Source of the DNA: Dastarcus helophoroides
Lineage: Eukaryota; Arthropoda; Insecta; Coleoptera; Bothrideridae
Assembly: GCA_028583605.1 (NCBI GenBank)
Contig: CM053326.1
Span: forward strand, 11,292,587-11,356,586
Direction of reading: 5' to 3'
Length of the DNA stretch: 64,000 bases
The notes beneath the pieces were generated by a model. That model saw only the letters and a list, made by a program, of their open reading frames with translations, was not told the DNA's origin and searched no databases. The translations under genes and the position numbers were made by a program. Shown here one piece after another: positions 32,936 through 54,109 of this stretch; the stretch's first letter is position 1, and each line of letters starts with the position of its first letter.

Positions 32936-33543
32936 TATAATGCAACAAACATACTCATGGACGGTAAAATACCCCCGATAGGACTTAATCTGTCTATCCT
33001 AGGAGTGAATGCGAGCACTAACTTCTCTTGGGACGATATGTGCGCGCCATTGCCAAGTCTGCCTCTCAGAAACTAGACTCTTTTAGAGCTAAAAAGTACT
33101 TCACATCTCATCAGCTATTAACACTATAAAAGCTCAAGTTAGGCCAACACTAGAATATTGTTCTCATGTTTGGAGTTCAGCCCCAAAATACACTTTAGCT
33201 CTCTTGGATTCAATTCAAAGAAGAGCGATTCGCCTAATTGATGACGAGAGTCTGACTGATTCTCTCGAAACACTAGAGCACAGGCGCATGGTTGGTGACT
33301 TGTCTCTTTTCTACAAGTACTGTCATGGAAGATGCTCGCAGGAAGTAATAGGTTTGATCCCCTCAAGGGCAAGATTCTTGAGACATACAGGAGAGTGGGA
33401 GACAGCAAATTCCTGTGCGGTCCAGCTTGACACAGTGAGAACTTCTGTGTACGGAGACTCTTTTTCCTATAGAACTTCCAAGCTATAAAACTCGTTACCG
33501 AACTGAATTTTCCTCCAAAATTACAACCTATCCTTGTTTAAGA

Positions 33544-34521
33544 AGGCATAATGGAGTTCCCCTTTGCAATTGAATTTAACTTAAAGAAAAATTGTATAAA
33601 ACGAATTCGAGGCTTATTAAGTAATTTTTTATTTAAAGCTGGCTTTTAAGAAAGAAGTATTTTTCAAGTTTAAACTGAAAAGTTACAAAAGTTGGGCACA
33701 TTTTTGAGTTCAAAATCTAAACAGAAATTTCGAAAAAAGAACCCAAATTTTTTTCAATTTGAAAATTACGATGTTTAAATCGAAATGTGGGTTATCATTT
33801 TTTTAATATTTTAAGGTTTATTCTTAAAATTTCGACATCATTTCCTTTTGCCTTAGAATTAATTTAATATTTTTATTTTAAAGTTAAAATTCCATTTGTC
33901 CAAATTGGTCAAATTGTTTAATATCGTATTAGCAATTTCATATTTTAAGCGGAAATTTTTGGAAAAAGCTTCGAAGAAAAATCTACTTAAATTTTCGATT
34001 GTGTGCTAAAAATTTTGATCAAACTTGAAATTTCAAGAAGAAATTTCCAAATGCCTAAAAAGTAAATATTCCTCCATATTTCGATTTGAACATTGGAAGT
34101 GTCAAATTAAAGAGTAAATTTTGAGTTTAAAAATTAAATTTTGAGAAGTTAAAAGAAAAGAATTCATAAAAAGACAAAATATGCGTTGATCAGCTCCAAA
34201 ACTTTGGATAAATTCATATGAAGACACATTAATCAACGATGTCAGCTTTCAATGCTTAAAGGCAATTTTACGTACAATCTTGTGTAATATTCATTACATA
34301 AAAATTGCCTATCCGTTAATGCCCATTTTTACTACCTTAGGTGCTGAATTTTAAAAAATTCTCTGTTATTACTCATCTACATATTGCTGTGAACATCTAT
34401 ATAAAATTTCATGCTCCTAGATCTGCTCGTTTACGCTGTGCGTTGTCTGTCAGTGTTTAAAGTTTATTACATTTTCTTTAGAATTCGATTTTATATCTGA
34501 CATTTCATTTTGGTTGTCGAG
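33544..34521. other. No gene seen; repeat filler to about 34170
   Basis: After the LINE tail the DNA is A/T filler, then unique sequence (34180-34510) before the hAT element. Nothing coding is supported. Confidence 0.45.
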
Positions 34522-37500
34522 CAGTGGCGGCTGGTGACTTTTTGACAGGGGGTGCGCAGATGCAAAAACGGGGCTTCAAACCGGAACTGAACCGAAAACC
34601 GGAAACCGAAAAAAACCGTTATTTTTGTAGGAACGAAAACCGGAACAGAACCGGAAAATAATAACGGTTTATTTCGTTGAATTTGTATGTTCTTAAAATA
34701 ATTTTTACTTTACCCTAAAGTTTGGGATTTTTTAAAAAGTTTCCTTTTCAAAATTTTACACAAATTCATGCAATTTTCATCTCAAAATTATGTGTTTACT
34801 TTAAAGAACATTTTTCTAAGAAAATGTTGATTTTATTCTCAAAATTTCAGGCCAAATTGAATTTTAAGTTGTATAACTTGAATACTCTTTTTTCAAAATT
34901 TTCGGCTGTTTTGAAATTTGGACCCTTTTCTCAAAATATTTCTTTTCTTTTTCTAAAATTTCGGGTTTAAAATACAAATTTTATGTGCTCTGGTAAATAT
35001 GGACTCAAGAAGTAAAGTCTTTTTCATTGAAGCCCAGTTTCCTGGCAATTTTATTTGCAAATTTGAATTTTTCCGAATATTCCAACTTCAAACTTTGTTT
35101 TTTCCCTCAAACTTAGATTTTCCCTCTTATAATATAATACCCCGGTTTTTTTAAGTTATTAATAAAAATTTCGAGTTGTCTTGAATTTTTTCCTTCAAAT
35201 TTCACTTTAATTTAAATATGCCAATTTTTTCCCGATATTTCAAATTCTAATGATTTTTTACTATGTCGACTTTTTAAAACTTCCCAAAATCTCAAAATTT
35301 GTGATAAAATCTTGCTATTTTTAATTTTTCCTAGAAATTGGAAATTTCAGTCAAAATTTCAAGAGAAAAATACAACATTTATATTCCAATTTAAAGCCGG
35401 GATCTTGAAATTAAAGTCGAAATTTTAAGGGTAAACTTGAAACGATGACATGTTAGAAAATGCCTAATTTAAACTTTCAATTTTTATCTGGTTTTGTTTA
35501 CGCTATATTTTACTTTGCTGCGATTTTTTTGAATTTAGGCAGCTTTAAAATCGAAATTTAGTTAAACTTTGAATTCCTTTTGTAGAATTCGTTCAAAATT
35601 TAAAAATTGGTAATTTGGATAATTAGATTCTTCACCAAAATTAAAAAATTCTGAAACAGGCAAATTTTTAAAAAATGTTAAGGTTATCACAAAAACTCGA
35701 ACTTTTGAAAAAAAATGAAGATTTTGAAAAAACTTCAAATTTTGGATGAGCTATATTTAATTTCGAAAAAAGTCCCAATTTTGACGATAAAAGGTAATAC
35801 TTTTCAAAAAAGATTATAATCCTGAAAAAATTGAAATATTTCAAAAATGTTTAATTTTGAAAAAAGTGAAAATTTTCGGGAAAAAGTCGAAATTATCAAA
35901 AAAAAAGTGAAAACTTCGAGAAATGGTAAAAATTTTAAGCTAAAGTGGAAATTTTCAAAAATAAAAAGGTGAATGTTTTGAAAAAAAATGTTTCAACATT
36001 ATCATATTATAAAAAATCCAAAATTTTGAAAAAGGAGGAAATTTTCCAAAAAAATCAAATTCTGAAAAAGTAATAGCTTCGAGAAAAAGTCGAAATTTCG
36101 ATGACAAAAGGTCGAAGTTTTCAAAAAAAGTCTAAATTTGGAATATGTTTGAAAATATTAAGAATGTCGGAATTTTGAGAATACATTTAATTTTTCAAGA
36201 AACAAAAATTAAAGGAAAATCTAATGTTTTAAATAAAAGTTCAGTTTGCTACATAAAAGCCGAAACTTCGAGAAAAAGTCGAAATTTTTAAAAAAAGTCT
36301 CAGTTTTCAAAAAAAGATCAAAGCTTTGAGAAATTGTCAAAAGTTTGACCAAGGTCAAAAATTAAAAAAAAAAACAGGGTAGAAGTTTCTAAAAGTCAGT
36401 TTTTTAACATTATTAAATTTACAGAAAAAAATCTAAATTTTGAAAAAAAATAGCAATTTGGAGAAAAGATCGAAATTATGTGTAAAGATTTTCAAAAAAT
36501 TCAGAATTTGGAAAATAAATTAAAATCTTAGAGAAAGGTCAAACTGAAAAAGCCTGGCGATTAATAAAATAAACATTTGAAAAAAGTGGAAAGATAAAAA
36601 CAAGAAGAACATTTGAATTTGAAAATTTTCAAAATATAAAGACGAAATGCTTTACGGAAATCGAAAAATGTTTAAGAATTTTTATTAAAAATCGAAGGCA
36701 GACTTTTTAAAAAGTAAACATTTTTAGAAGGTCAGTATCTTGCGAAAAAGTGAAAACTGAAAAAAAGTTGAATAAAAAAACAAACATTCGAGAGAGTCGA
36801 TATTTGCAAAAAGTTAAAACTTTGAAAAAATTCAAATTTTTAAAAAGAATTGAAATGTTTTGAAAAAATCGAATTTAAAATTAGTTATATTTGCAAAAAA
36901 AAGTTGAAATTTCGAGTCTGACCTTTCTGATATTTACAAAAATAAGGTCAGACAACTTCGAGATCAATTCCAAATATTCAAAAAAATTTGTAATTTTCAA
37001 AAAATAAAATTTTTAACAAGAACGAAAGTTATAACAGTTAAATGTTGAAAAAAAGCAAAACCAACCATACAAGAAGAACATTTGAATTTGAAAATTTTTA
37101 AAATATAAAGACGAAATGCTTTACGGAAATCGAAAAATGTTTAAGAATTTTATTAAAAATCGAAGGCAGACTTTTTAAAAAGTAAACATTTTTAGAAGGT
37201 CAGTATCTTGCGAAAAAGTGAAAACTGAAAAAAGTTGAATAAAAAAACAAACATTCGAGAGAGTCGATATTTGCAAAAAGTTAAAACTTTGAAAAAATTC
37301 AAATTTTTAAAAAGAATTGAAATGTTTTGAAAAAATCGAATTTAAAATTAGTTATATTTGCAAAAAAAAGTTGAAATTTCGAGTCTGACCTTTCTGATAT
37401 TTACAAAAATAAGGTCAGACAACTTCGAGATCAATTCCAAATATTCAAAAAAATTTGTAATTTTCAAAAAATAAAATTTTTAACAAGAACGAAAGTTATA

Positions 37501-38971
37501 ACAGTTAAATGTTCAAAAAAAGCAAAACCAACCAAATAAGACAGAATTTTGAGGAATTTGGGATATTCAAAAAATCAAAATTTTGAAAAAAGTCGAAATT
37601 TTCGAATTCAAGTTAACATTTCGAAAATTTGGAAGTCGAACGAGAAAAGATCGACTTTGTGAAAAAGTGGGTTTTTATTGTCGAAATTTTCGAAATAAGT
37701 CAAAATTTTCAATAAAAATTGAATTCTTCAGAAAAGTGGAAACTTTCAAAAAGTATATAACCAAAGGATCCTTTCTCTCTCTCTTTTTTCACTTAGGCGA
37801 ATGCGGGTATCAGCTAATTTTTTTTTATAAAGTTGGACGTTTTTTGAAGTTTGAACTCAAAATGAACCCAGAATCCAGAGTTTTAGCCTGAAATTTTTAA
37901 ATTCTAAAATTCGAAAAATATTTCCTTTAAATTTTAAGCATTACCACAGTAGGTTTATGCTGTAATATTTAAAAAATAAGGAGAACATTTCCTGAATTAT
38001 GTTAGAAAATCAATTTAAATAAAAAAAATAAAAAAATGAGTCAGCTGGAACTGAACCGAAAACCGGAAAAAACCTCTAGAGAAACAAAAGTGATACAAAA
38101 GTTATGATATTTAATAGTATTTTTACGAATTAAATTTAATTAACATCTTATAGCATCCAAAATTATTTTCATCGAGTACAAAAAAAAAACAGTATCGACA
38201 TTTCTGAGCCTCTTAAAGTACTCTGTGCGGTTGCACCTGGTTACGGTTTTAGATTACTTAATTAAAATTGTTTGCTTTCATAGGATTAAAATTATATCAC
38301 TTTTTCATGAAAACTGCATTTGAAGATAAAATGTATTTTATTACAAAGTTCTAATTAAACTCAACAAAAACACAAAAAAAAATATTTTTTTAAACAAAAT
38401 CCGCTCTACGATCTTTTAAAGAAATAAAGTGGTCATTAGTTTCTCAGCAAAATTGTTTAAATCCAAATTTACAAATTAATAATTAGACTCTAGAATGGGT
38501 ACTGCCATCTCTTTGTGAATAGCCGTACTATTGGCAGTTAGGCCTGTAAGCGGAATAATTAGCAATCGCAATCAGATCAGCCGGCACCTACGCATCATAA
38601 ACCGTAAATACACACTTCAAACTCTGACTCGTATTCACCATTTGGCAACATCGCTTCAGCGGAGCGGCGTACCGCGGGCTAGCTTTAAAGTTAACGTATT
38701 TCTCCGTATCCCGTGAAGGCCGTCGATAGGCATCCCATGGCAGCCACTCTAGGTGCATAATTCTGCGCGCACCAATGTATTTCAATTTCCTCATAGTATA
38801 TAAAATAATGGAATAAAAGTTTAAGTACTTTATTCCAAGTCACTCACAAGTACATTATTTTGTGTTTAAAAATGTGCTAAATCCAAGACTTTTGCATTAA
38901 ATAGAAAAGAATAGATTGCTCATTTCACGAGGAGCGCGCGCTCTTGCGCTCTTTAAGACCAGCCGCCACTG
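34522..38971. mobile_element. 4.45-kb non-autonomous hAT-type element with exact 8-bp duplication
   Basis: Ends CAGTGGCGGCTGGTG (34522) and CCAGCCGCCACTG (to 38971) match those of the MITE at 21102-22209. The duplication TTGTCGAG is exact (34514-34521 and 38972-38979). Inside is a second element beginning at 34566 (gggcttcaaaccggaactg) with a truncated right end at about 38074 (ggaactgaaccgaaaaccgg), related to 48429-50512. The interior is T-rich filler up to about 35600 and A-rich after it. 38530-38790 is G+C-richer, unexplained sequence. No transposase gene is seen. Confidence 0.9.
36601..37533. repeat. 469-bp tandem duplication
   Basis: Starts caagaagaacatttgaattt at 36601 and 37070; the copies are almost identical, differing in homopolymer lengths. 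It lies inside the A-rich half of the hAT-type element at 34522-38971. Confidence 0.88.
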
Positions 38972-38979
38972 TTGTCGAG

Positions 38980-39491
38980 TTACGAAACTTTCTGTATATG
39001 TACTTAATTATTTTTGGGGGTGAACGCCAAAGTTTTAATTTATTTGATAATTGTGAAAAACTGCCGTGATATTTTCTATTATAGCAATGAAAACAATTAA
39101 AGGGAGCACGAATATATTTTTCACATTCAGCGGAGTTTCAACGTAAAAAAGGTTGGGAACCCCTGATCTAATGCAACAAACGATTTGACAGGTTTCAAAA
39201 ATTGGAACACGCCTCCACTCATTTTCCAATTTCGCTCCTTTGCACCATTAAAAATTTAACATGACAAAAATTTGACAACATAATATTAACAAAATTTTTT
39301 GTTTTTGTAAACTTGACGTCAACTATGTCATAATTTCCAACAAAGGACAGTTTATTCCAGCAACAAATAATTAGAATAAAGTGAGTGATTTTTACGGAAA
39401 TGTTTGTGAAAATGCAGGATAATTCATAATAATTTAGGGAATTCTGTTCGGTCGTGTTGGCTAGTATTTATTAAATTGTCGCCAAGTAAAG
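38980..39491. other. Upstream region of flw
   Basis: 39120-39164 ends in ggttgggaacccctg, the inverse of a hAT-like CAGGGGTTCCCAACC terminus, with no partner found. 39230-39491 is presumed promoter and 5' UTR of the phosphatase gene. No TATA box is placed with confidence. Confidence 0.4.
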
Positions 39492-47644
<8,153 letters not shown>

Positions 47645-48428
47645 GCAGCTTCGTCATTCTTTGTTTTGTGTCGATTACTTTCATATGTATTTCACCATAC
47701 ATTTTTTAATAATATATTTTATAATTATATGAAAGTCAGTCATTTGTAAAGTATTATTAAACTGTTTTTTTTTGTTTGTGATTATTTATTTGACTGATTG
47801 TTTACTTGACTGACAACAATCTGTATTGTTTTTTTTTTTATTGTATATAAATTAAATTATTTATTAAAAATTTACCAGATTCATACTAACTATTTTTGAC
47901 AAGCTTGCATTTAATACTATTACATCATAATTGTTAAAGTGTCACATATTTAATGTTCTAGTTTACAATTATCTAATTCGCAATTTGTCAGTGTTTGATA
48001 CATTTCCAGTATTTTTCAGTCACAAAGTCGTACTTTCTGTAAGATGCATTTTTTTACAGTTATTTTTCACTTGCAATAATTGTTTTGTGTTTATAAATTA
48101 AGAAACTAACTTTAGAGAGTGAATAAATCTATATTAGTAGTTACCATTTTACTAAGTCCCTTTATACTATTTCTGATTTAAGATATTCACGGCCAACTAC
48201 GAAATAACTCGTAGTTGGCGTCTTAATTTGCACACCAACTATCAATTATTTTGTAATAAGTTAATACACTTTTTTGAAGCCTTTCAAAAATATCTATCGA
48301 TATTGTGGTTTTTCAGAATTCACTTGAATTTTCAGGTAGATGAAATTGTTTGTCTTTCTATCCAACATTTTTTTTCTCTAAAATTATAATAGCAAAAATC
48401 TGTAAGCATTCCAAGTGAGATTGAAATC
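47645..48428. other. flw 3' UTR and intergenic
   Basis: A/T-rich unique sequence after the flw stop, with several poly(A)-like signals near 47710-47780. A short inverted repeat actacgaaataactcgtagt lies at 48196-48215. No further gene is seen. Confidence 0.5.
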
Positions 48429-50512
48429 CAGGGCTTCGTACCGGAAACCGAAAAAAACCGTTATTTTTGTCGAAACGAAAACCGGAACAGAACCGTAAAA
48501 CAATAATGGTTAATTTCGGTTTGTTGAATTTGTATATACTTAAAATAATTTTTACTTTGTCCTAAAGTTTGGATTTTTTTTTAAAATTTTACAAATGTTC
48601 ATTTCAAAATTACGAGTTTACCTTCAATTTTATTTTTTTTTCTGAAAGCTAGATTATAAACTCATAATTACATCATTTTCTAAGAAAATATTCACTTCAT
48701 AATTGAAATTTTAAGTTTTAAAGCTGAATACCACTATTTTTATCAAAATTTCCAATTCTTTTTTGAAAATTGGAGTTTTTCTCTAAATTACTAGAAGTAT
48801 TCTTTTCTTTTCCTAAAATTTCGAGTTTAAAATAAAAATTTGATGCTCTGGTGTAAATTTGGACTAAAGCAGTGGCATCTTTTTTCTAATTTAAACTTCC
48901 AATTTTTTATCGGTTTCCTTACGCTAAATTTGACTTTTTTCCTAAAATTTGGATTCAAGTCTCGAAGTTGATATTTTTTCAGATTGTTTGGAATTTAAAA
49001 GTCAAAATTAAGTGTTTTTTAAAATATTAATTGTTTTCAAAATATTTCTGGTTTAAACTAAAAAGTTCGTCCTGTTACTCCTTAAACTTTTGTGTCATAA
49101 ATCGATTTTTATATGTTTATCTCAAAATTTTAAGTTTATTCACAAACTTTTCCTGAAATTTCAGCTTTAAGATTAAAATTTCGCGTTTTTTTTTAATGAA
49201 TATTTGTCGTTGATTACTAAAATTCCATTTTTTTCATAGAAAATTTAAGTTTGAATTGAAATCACATGCTTTTATAATTATTTTTTTTACTATTAGAATT
49301 TACATTTACCTTACAAATGTCGAATTTTTGCTAAAAATGTTAGCACAAATTATATTTCAATGAAAAGTTCTCAATTGAATTTGAACATTTATTTTCTTTT
49401 TTATTTTGAATTGTAATTCAAAATCTCGAAAAGATGACAAAATTTCAAGAAAAAAACTCAACTTTGTTTAAAAAAGCTAAATTTTGGAGAAAAACAACTA
49501 TTTTTTATAACTTCGACTTTAATCTCATAACTTTAAGTCCTAGAAATATTGATCTTTTGATCGAAAAGTCGAACATTCGAGTTTTTAACAAAATTCCAAG
49601 TTTAATCTCTTAATTTTCATTTTTTTTACGTTCGAGTAAAATGCTTTACATTTAAAGAATAAATTCAACATGTTGGGGAAAAGCGTTAGGTGAGGTTATT
49701 ATAATATTTGCTAGAAAAAAGCTAAATTTTTATACAAAAAATACAAAAAGAACAACCTTAAATTTGGAACTTCGAAAAAAAAGTAAATCCATTAACAAAA
49801 ACTTTAAAACATTTTGGTTTTTCTGAAAATTTTGAAGTTTTCAGCAACATTTGCAGAAAAAAAAGAATTTTTTGGGTTCAAGGTCAATATATTAAGGTAG
49901 AAAAAGAAGGTAAAAATTTGGAGACCTCTTCTTGTAAATAAATTTGAAGTTCTTTTTTTAGAAACTGACTATTTCCTCAAAATCTAAATTCAAAACTGAA
50001 AATTTGGGTTTTTATTCACTCAGATGTTCTAGAAAACAAAGTCAAAAAGGTAAGAATTAATTGCTTTAGAAAAAGCGAGTCAAAATTACAATTTTGATAG
50101 AAATTCAAAATTATGAAAAAATGGCTCTCAAATTTGAAATTTAATCGCAAATTTTGCATGTTCTAAAAGTTTTCAGCTGTTGGGTAAATAATTTAAGATT
50201 TTTATAAAAATTTCGAGCTTAAATATGAAATTTTTAAACCCGGATATTCCGATTTATTTTTTTATTAAGTTCCGGTCTTTCTTAAAATTTGAACTTAAAT
50301 TAATGATATGTTGTAATATTAAAGAAAAAAAAAAGACAATATTTCCTAGATTATATTAGAAAATCAATTTTTCAGATGAAAACTTTTAAAAAAATTAAAA
50401 ATGATTCACCCGGAACTGAACCGAAAACCGGAAGAAACCGTTATTTTTGTCGGAAGCGAAAACCGATATAATTTTTTTCCCAGAACGAAAAAAATAGTGG
50501 TTTGAAGCCCTG
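48429..50512. mobile_element. Non-autonomous hAT-type element with CAGGGCTTC ends
   Basis: It begins CAGGGCTTCGTACCGGAAAC at 48429 and ends GTTTGAAGCCCTG at 50512; subterminal accggaac and gaaaaccgga motifs occur at both ends in inverted array. Flanks TTGAAATC (48421-48428) and TTAAAATC (50513-50520) match at 7 of 8, a near target duplication. The interior is T-rich filler (to about 49400) then A-rich filler. It is related to the inner element at 34566-38074. Confidence 0.85.
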
Positions 50513-52720
50513 TTAAAATCTGCCAAGTTCTAAATATTTAAAACGGGATTTTGCCAACCACTGGGGCGCGCCTTCCCAAGGGTCGCAAAGAAATCACGAC
50601 GCGGATATCTTAAGGAAAAATTTCTTTGAAGTCAAATTCACTCGTTAATTCCTTCAGTAAAAAGTTTTAACAAGGTCAACTTGCAATTTGCGTCCCCCAC
50701 TGAAAATATAATATATTTTTCTTAGCTGCACGACAAAAAATATCTTTTTAAATTTCACTTTTTGATAATTTGGCCTTTTTTGAAAAAGTCGATTTACTTA
50801 AAAATGTAGTTCTTTCGAAGGTTTGATTTTTCTAAATTTGAAGATTTCATTATTTCCTTTTTTCAAAATTTCGACTTTCAAAAAATTTTCCATTTATTTC
50901 AAAACTAGCTGTCAAGGTCGCTATGATGCAGAGGCAACCGTATCAGGCGACACCGTAAGGAGGGGGCTTAAGCAGCTAAATCAAAATACATTTGAGCCAT
51001 TCGATAATTCAAAATTTTTACACATCGCTTTTTTATATCGGTCTAAGTTAGGGGTGGCCAAATGCGACTCTTCGTTGAGTGCGGCTGTTGAAATTTTAAT
51101 GTTTTTTATTTATTCAGAATTTTTTCATAACTCTTGCTAGGTGTTTGAGATGAAAATTAAATGAGATGCCGAAATGTATAAAAAAAAATTTCGAAATTAC
51201 AAAATAAACTTGATATTTCTGAAAAATTTTACAACTCTATGGACAAAATTTCGAATTGAAACTTGGCATTTTGCTAAAATAATTCAAAATTTAGATAAAA
51301 TGGAAATTAATTGATACAAAATTGAAAATGTTTACAGAAAATTTCTCGACATTTAAAAAGGGTCGACGCATGTCCCAATTTCGCAAATAGAAGAAAAAGG
51401 AAAATCGTTTGAGGAAAATTAAGAAAAAACATAATAATATTTGAATGTGTAAATAGAACATTGTTAGAAAACGAAATTTTGAGAATAAAATTGACATTCA
51501 TGTTTTAAAAAAAAACTAAATAAAATTCGATAGCTTGTATAAATGTCGACTTTTTTCTCAAAATTATCATTTTTTCCCGAAATTCTGAGTTCACATTTTA
51601 AAATTCTTTTTATTTTCGAGACTAAACTAGAAATTTGGAGAAAAAAATCGAAATGTGAAAAATATCTTTGAAAATTTTAAGATAAAAGATCAGAATCAGA
51701 TAAATTCTGAGAACATGGTCAATATTTCTAAAGTCAAAATTTCAGGAGAAACGTGAACATTATTACTGAAAAATTCGAATTCGGAGAAAAAATCAAAATT
51801 TAGCAAAAAAATAATTTACGTAGCTAATACATAAAAAATATCAACATTCCAGAATAACAAACTGGAAAATAAATTGCATTCATTACAAGAGACAGTTTCC
51901 AAAATTTCGAAAAAAAATGTTGATATTGACCCCAAGTAAAAAAAGAAATTGTTAACCTAAAAGTATATGAATTTTATCTAGTGCATCAACGAGAATGCCG
52001 TCACGTGCGCTAGGCACTGGAGTGATATATCAATGCTTATGTAAATTATCAGGCACGATTATATGTACATATAAATAAAATCTAGAAATTTGCACTTTTC
52101 GTGAAATGCCAACTATTTCGTAATATAGAGATTTTAATTTTTTTTTTTCTAAATTGCGTCTTTTAACCTCCAAATTTCGAATTTTTTTCAGTAAATTTAC
52201 CTTCAATTTTAGATATACTATTTTGTAATTTTCAACTTCGACTATTTTCTTCTCTGAACTGAATCTATATTTTAAAATTTTCTATAGATTAGAATTTTGA
52301 GTTTTCGTTTTCCTTTTCTTCTCAAATTTGCTATCTGAACTCAAATTTTCAACTTTTTTGAAAGATTTTGAATTTTTTCGAAAGCTCTACAGTTCTCGAA
52401 ATTTCAAGTTTCAACTCAAACATTTACTCAAACTCCAATTTTTATTAAAACGTTCCTTTTTTCAAAATTCCGAATGTTTGTCTAAAAATTGAAGGAAAAA
52501 CCCCCAATTTGTATTTTTTACCTTTATGGAAAAGTTTTTATTATTATTATTTTTTTTTGTAAGGTTAACTTTTAATTATAAATTATTTTTTTCCCAAAAG
52601 CTTTCTACCTTAAACTTTCGATTTTCAAAAATTTTATTTTGAAGGCAAAATTTTAATTTAGAGGAAAATCTTGATGTTTATAAAAAAATTTTTTTGTAGA
52701 TGTCCACCCTATTTATCGCA
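50513..52720. repeat. Repeat filler, no gene seen
   Basis: A hAT-like terminus ccaaccactggggcgcgcc lies at about 50552-50570 and another, taggggtggccaaatgcgac, at about 51049-51068; neither has an identified partner. The rest is TCGAAATTT-type filler with chance open frames. Confidence 0.5.
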
Positions 52721-52889
52721 TTAGAATAAAAGCAGAAAACTTATTTTCGCTCTTGTTTTATTGTACGGTAATGCTATAGAAGCTTTCAGATAACACAAAG
52801 GAAGATGTAATATGTTTTTTATAAGACGATATTCTTTCTTTAATACACTATTAGGTGGTAGACTGGAACTTTCAGTCGTCCGAGGTAGT

Positions 52890-53710
52890 ACCACACCACG
52901 TATCACTAGGAGCCGGTGACATGATGCTTACATCATGTTTCCGTCTCTGACACGTGAGTCGGTTTCTGCTATTCTTCTTTCCTCATCCTGTCCGTTTCCT
53001 TATTTCCTTTTTTCATCTGCTCTGATTTTTTCTTCTAATTATTAAAAAAAAAGGTGATGGATTCTCTTCGTGCAAAAAATTCCGGACGTAAACTGTCCTC
53101 CCGTTCGGATGTCCGGGTGGAGGGTGTACGAGGGAATCCAAAATCGACGGAAAATTTTAATGTACCACGGGTCAAGTTTCTTTCAAACAATTCATTCAAA
53201 ACTCAATTCTGTAACATTCGGGGTCTACACTCAAATCTAAACTCGGTTCATCAACACCTTCAAAAGGAAAGACCCCATGTGCTGTCTCTGACAGAAACTC
53301 AAGTCTCCCCATCATCTATCAATACAGTATATTTGCTTTGCCCTAACTACGATTTGCACACAAAATTTCGACACAAGAGGGAATTTGTGCTTTTACGCGA
53401 AGCGACCTGTCCTGTCAACGAGAAGAAGCACTGGAATCTGCTGATCATGATGTGATTTGGCTGAAAATCTGCTCCAAAAATGAAATAATATTCATTTGTT
53501 CACTTTATTTGCCTCCAAACGATCCCTATTACAGACAGCTCTTCTCTTATCTCTCCGTAACCTTTGATCACCTACAGAGGAATTATCCAAAAATTGAGGT
53601 TGTTTTTCCCGGTGACTTCAACGTACACAACATCCCCTGGTTAAGGTTTTCTTATCGAACTGATGACGCGGGAAGGGTGGCGTACCACATGCTGTTTGTT
53701 CTTTTAGTCC
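52890..53710 (+). pseudogene. Non-LTR retrotransposon, 5' part with AP-type endonuclease
   Basis: A leader of about 160 bp precedes an ATG at 53057 (MDSLRAKNSGRKL). The endonuclease follows with QFCNIRGLHSNLNSVHQHL, RPHVLSLTETQVSP, a frameshift near 53455, then FICSLYLPPNDPYYRQL and VVFPGDFNVHNIPWLRFSY. It ends abruptly after GDDAGRVA-like sequence at about 53692. It is the same family as 29824-33543: the last 50 bp here overlap the first 50 bp there. The endonuclease nicks target DNA; this copy lacks reverse transcriptase and is broken. Confidence 0.85.
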
Positions 53711-54109
53711 GTTGATTTAATCAACGTCTGAGGCAAAATAAAACTGATATTCTTTGATAACCACAATCATTAAACGAGATTGCTTAAACAAAGTAAATAA
53801 TAATTCTAATGAAGAATATAACAAAATAACTCTTTAAACATTACAATATGAGTTCAAATAGGCCGCCAGACTGTGCTAAACAATATTCCAGTCTGTTGTA
53901 AAACTTTCGACGAGTTTTTTCTAAAATCTAAATTGGAAGATACGAGCATGCTGCGTCAAGGTAGGGGAATATGTTCAGCGGCCGTAGAAAACTATGGAAG
54001 GGACAATTCTTAGCGTTTTACATGGACAATGAAAATTTTTCCTTATCTGTATATATGCTGAACAAACAATTCAGCGTACTCGAACATCTCGACACAATCG
54101 TCTAAATAA

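Larger units (their letters stand above)
29824..33543 (+). pseudogene. Non-LTR retrotransposon (CR1/Jockey-like), 5'-truncated and decayed
   Basis: The order is endonuclease C-terminus (from PWLRFSSRTEDAGRVA, 29845, to SPLGNSDHKLL), linker, reverse transcriptase and C-terminal domain. The reverse transcriptase starts near 31100 (RTIRRILLELDTSKASGLD). A break near 31300 is followed by ISDRQYGFRQQRSTG, LNISKAFDRVRH and GIPQGSVLF. The catalytic FADD-type box reads SCAEG, so the metal-binding aspartates are lost. After a mariner insertion (32009-32935) the frame resumes with MDGKIPPIGLNLSILGV, then VRPTLEYCSHVWSSAP, IQRRAIRLIDDESLTD and GDLSLFYKYCHGRCS. There is an internal 407-bp tandem duplication at 30273-31086. 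The family copies itself by target-primed reverse transcription; this copy is dead. Confidence 0.9.
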
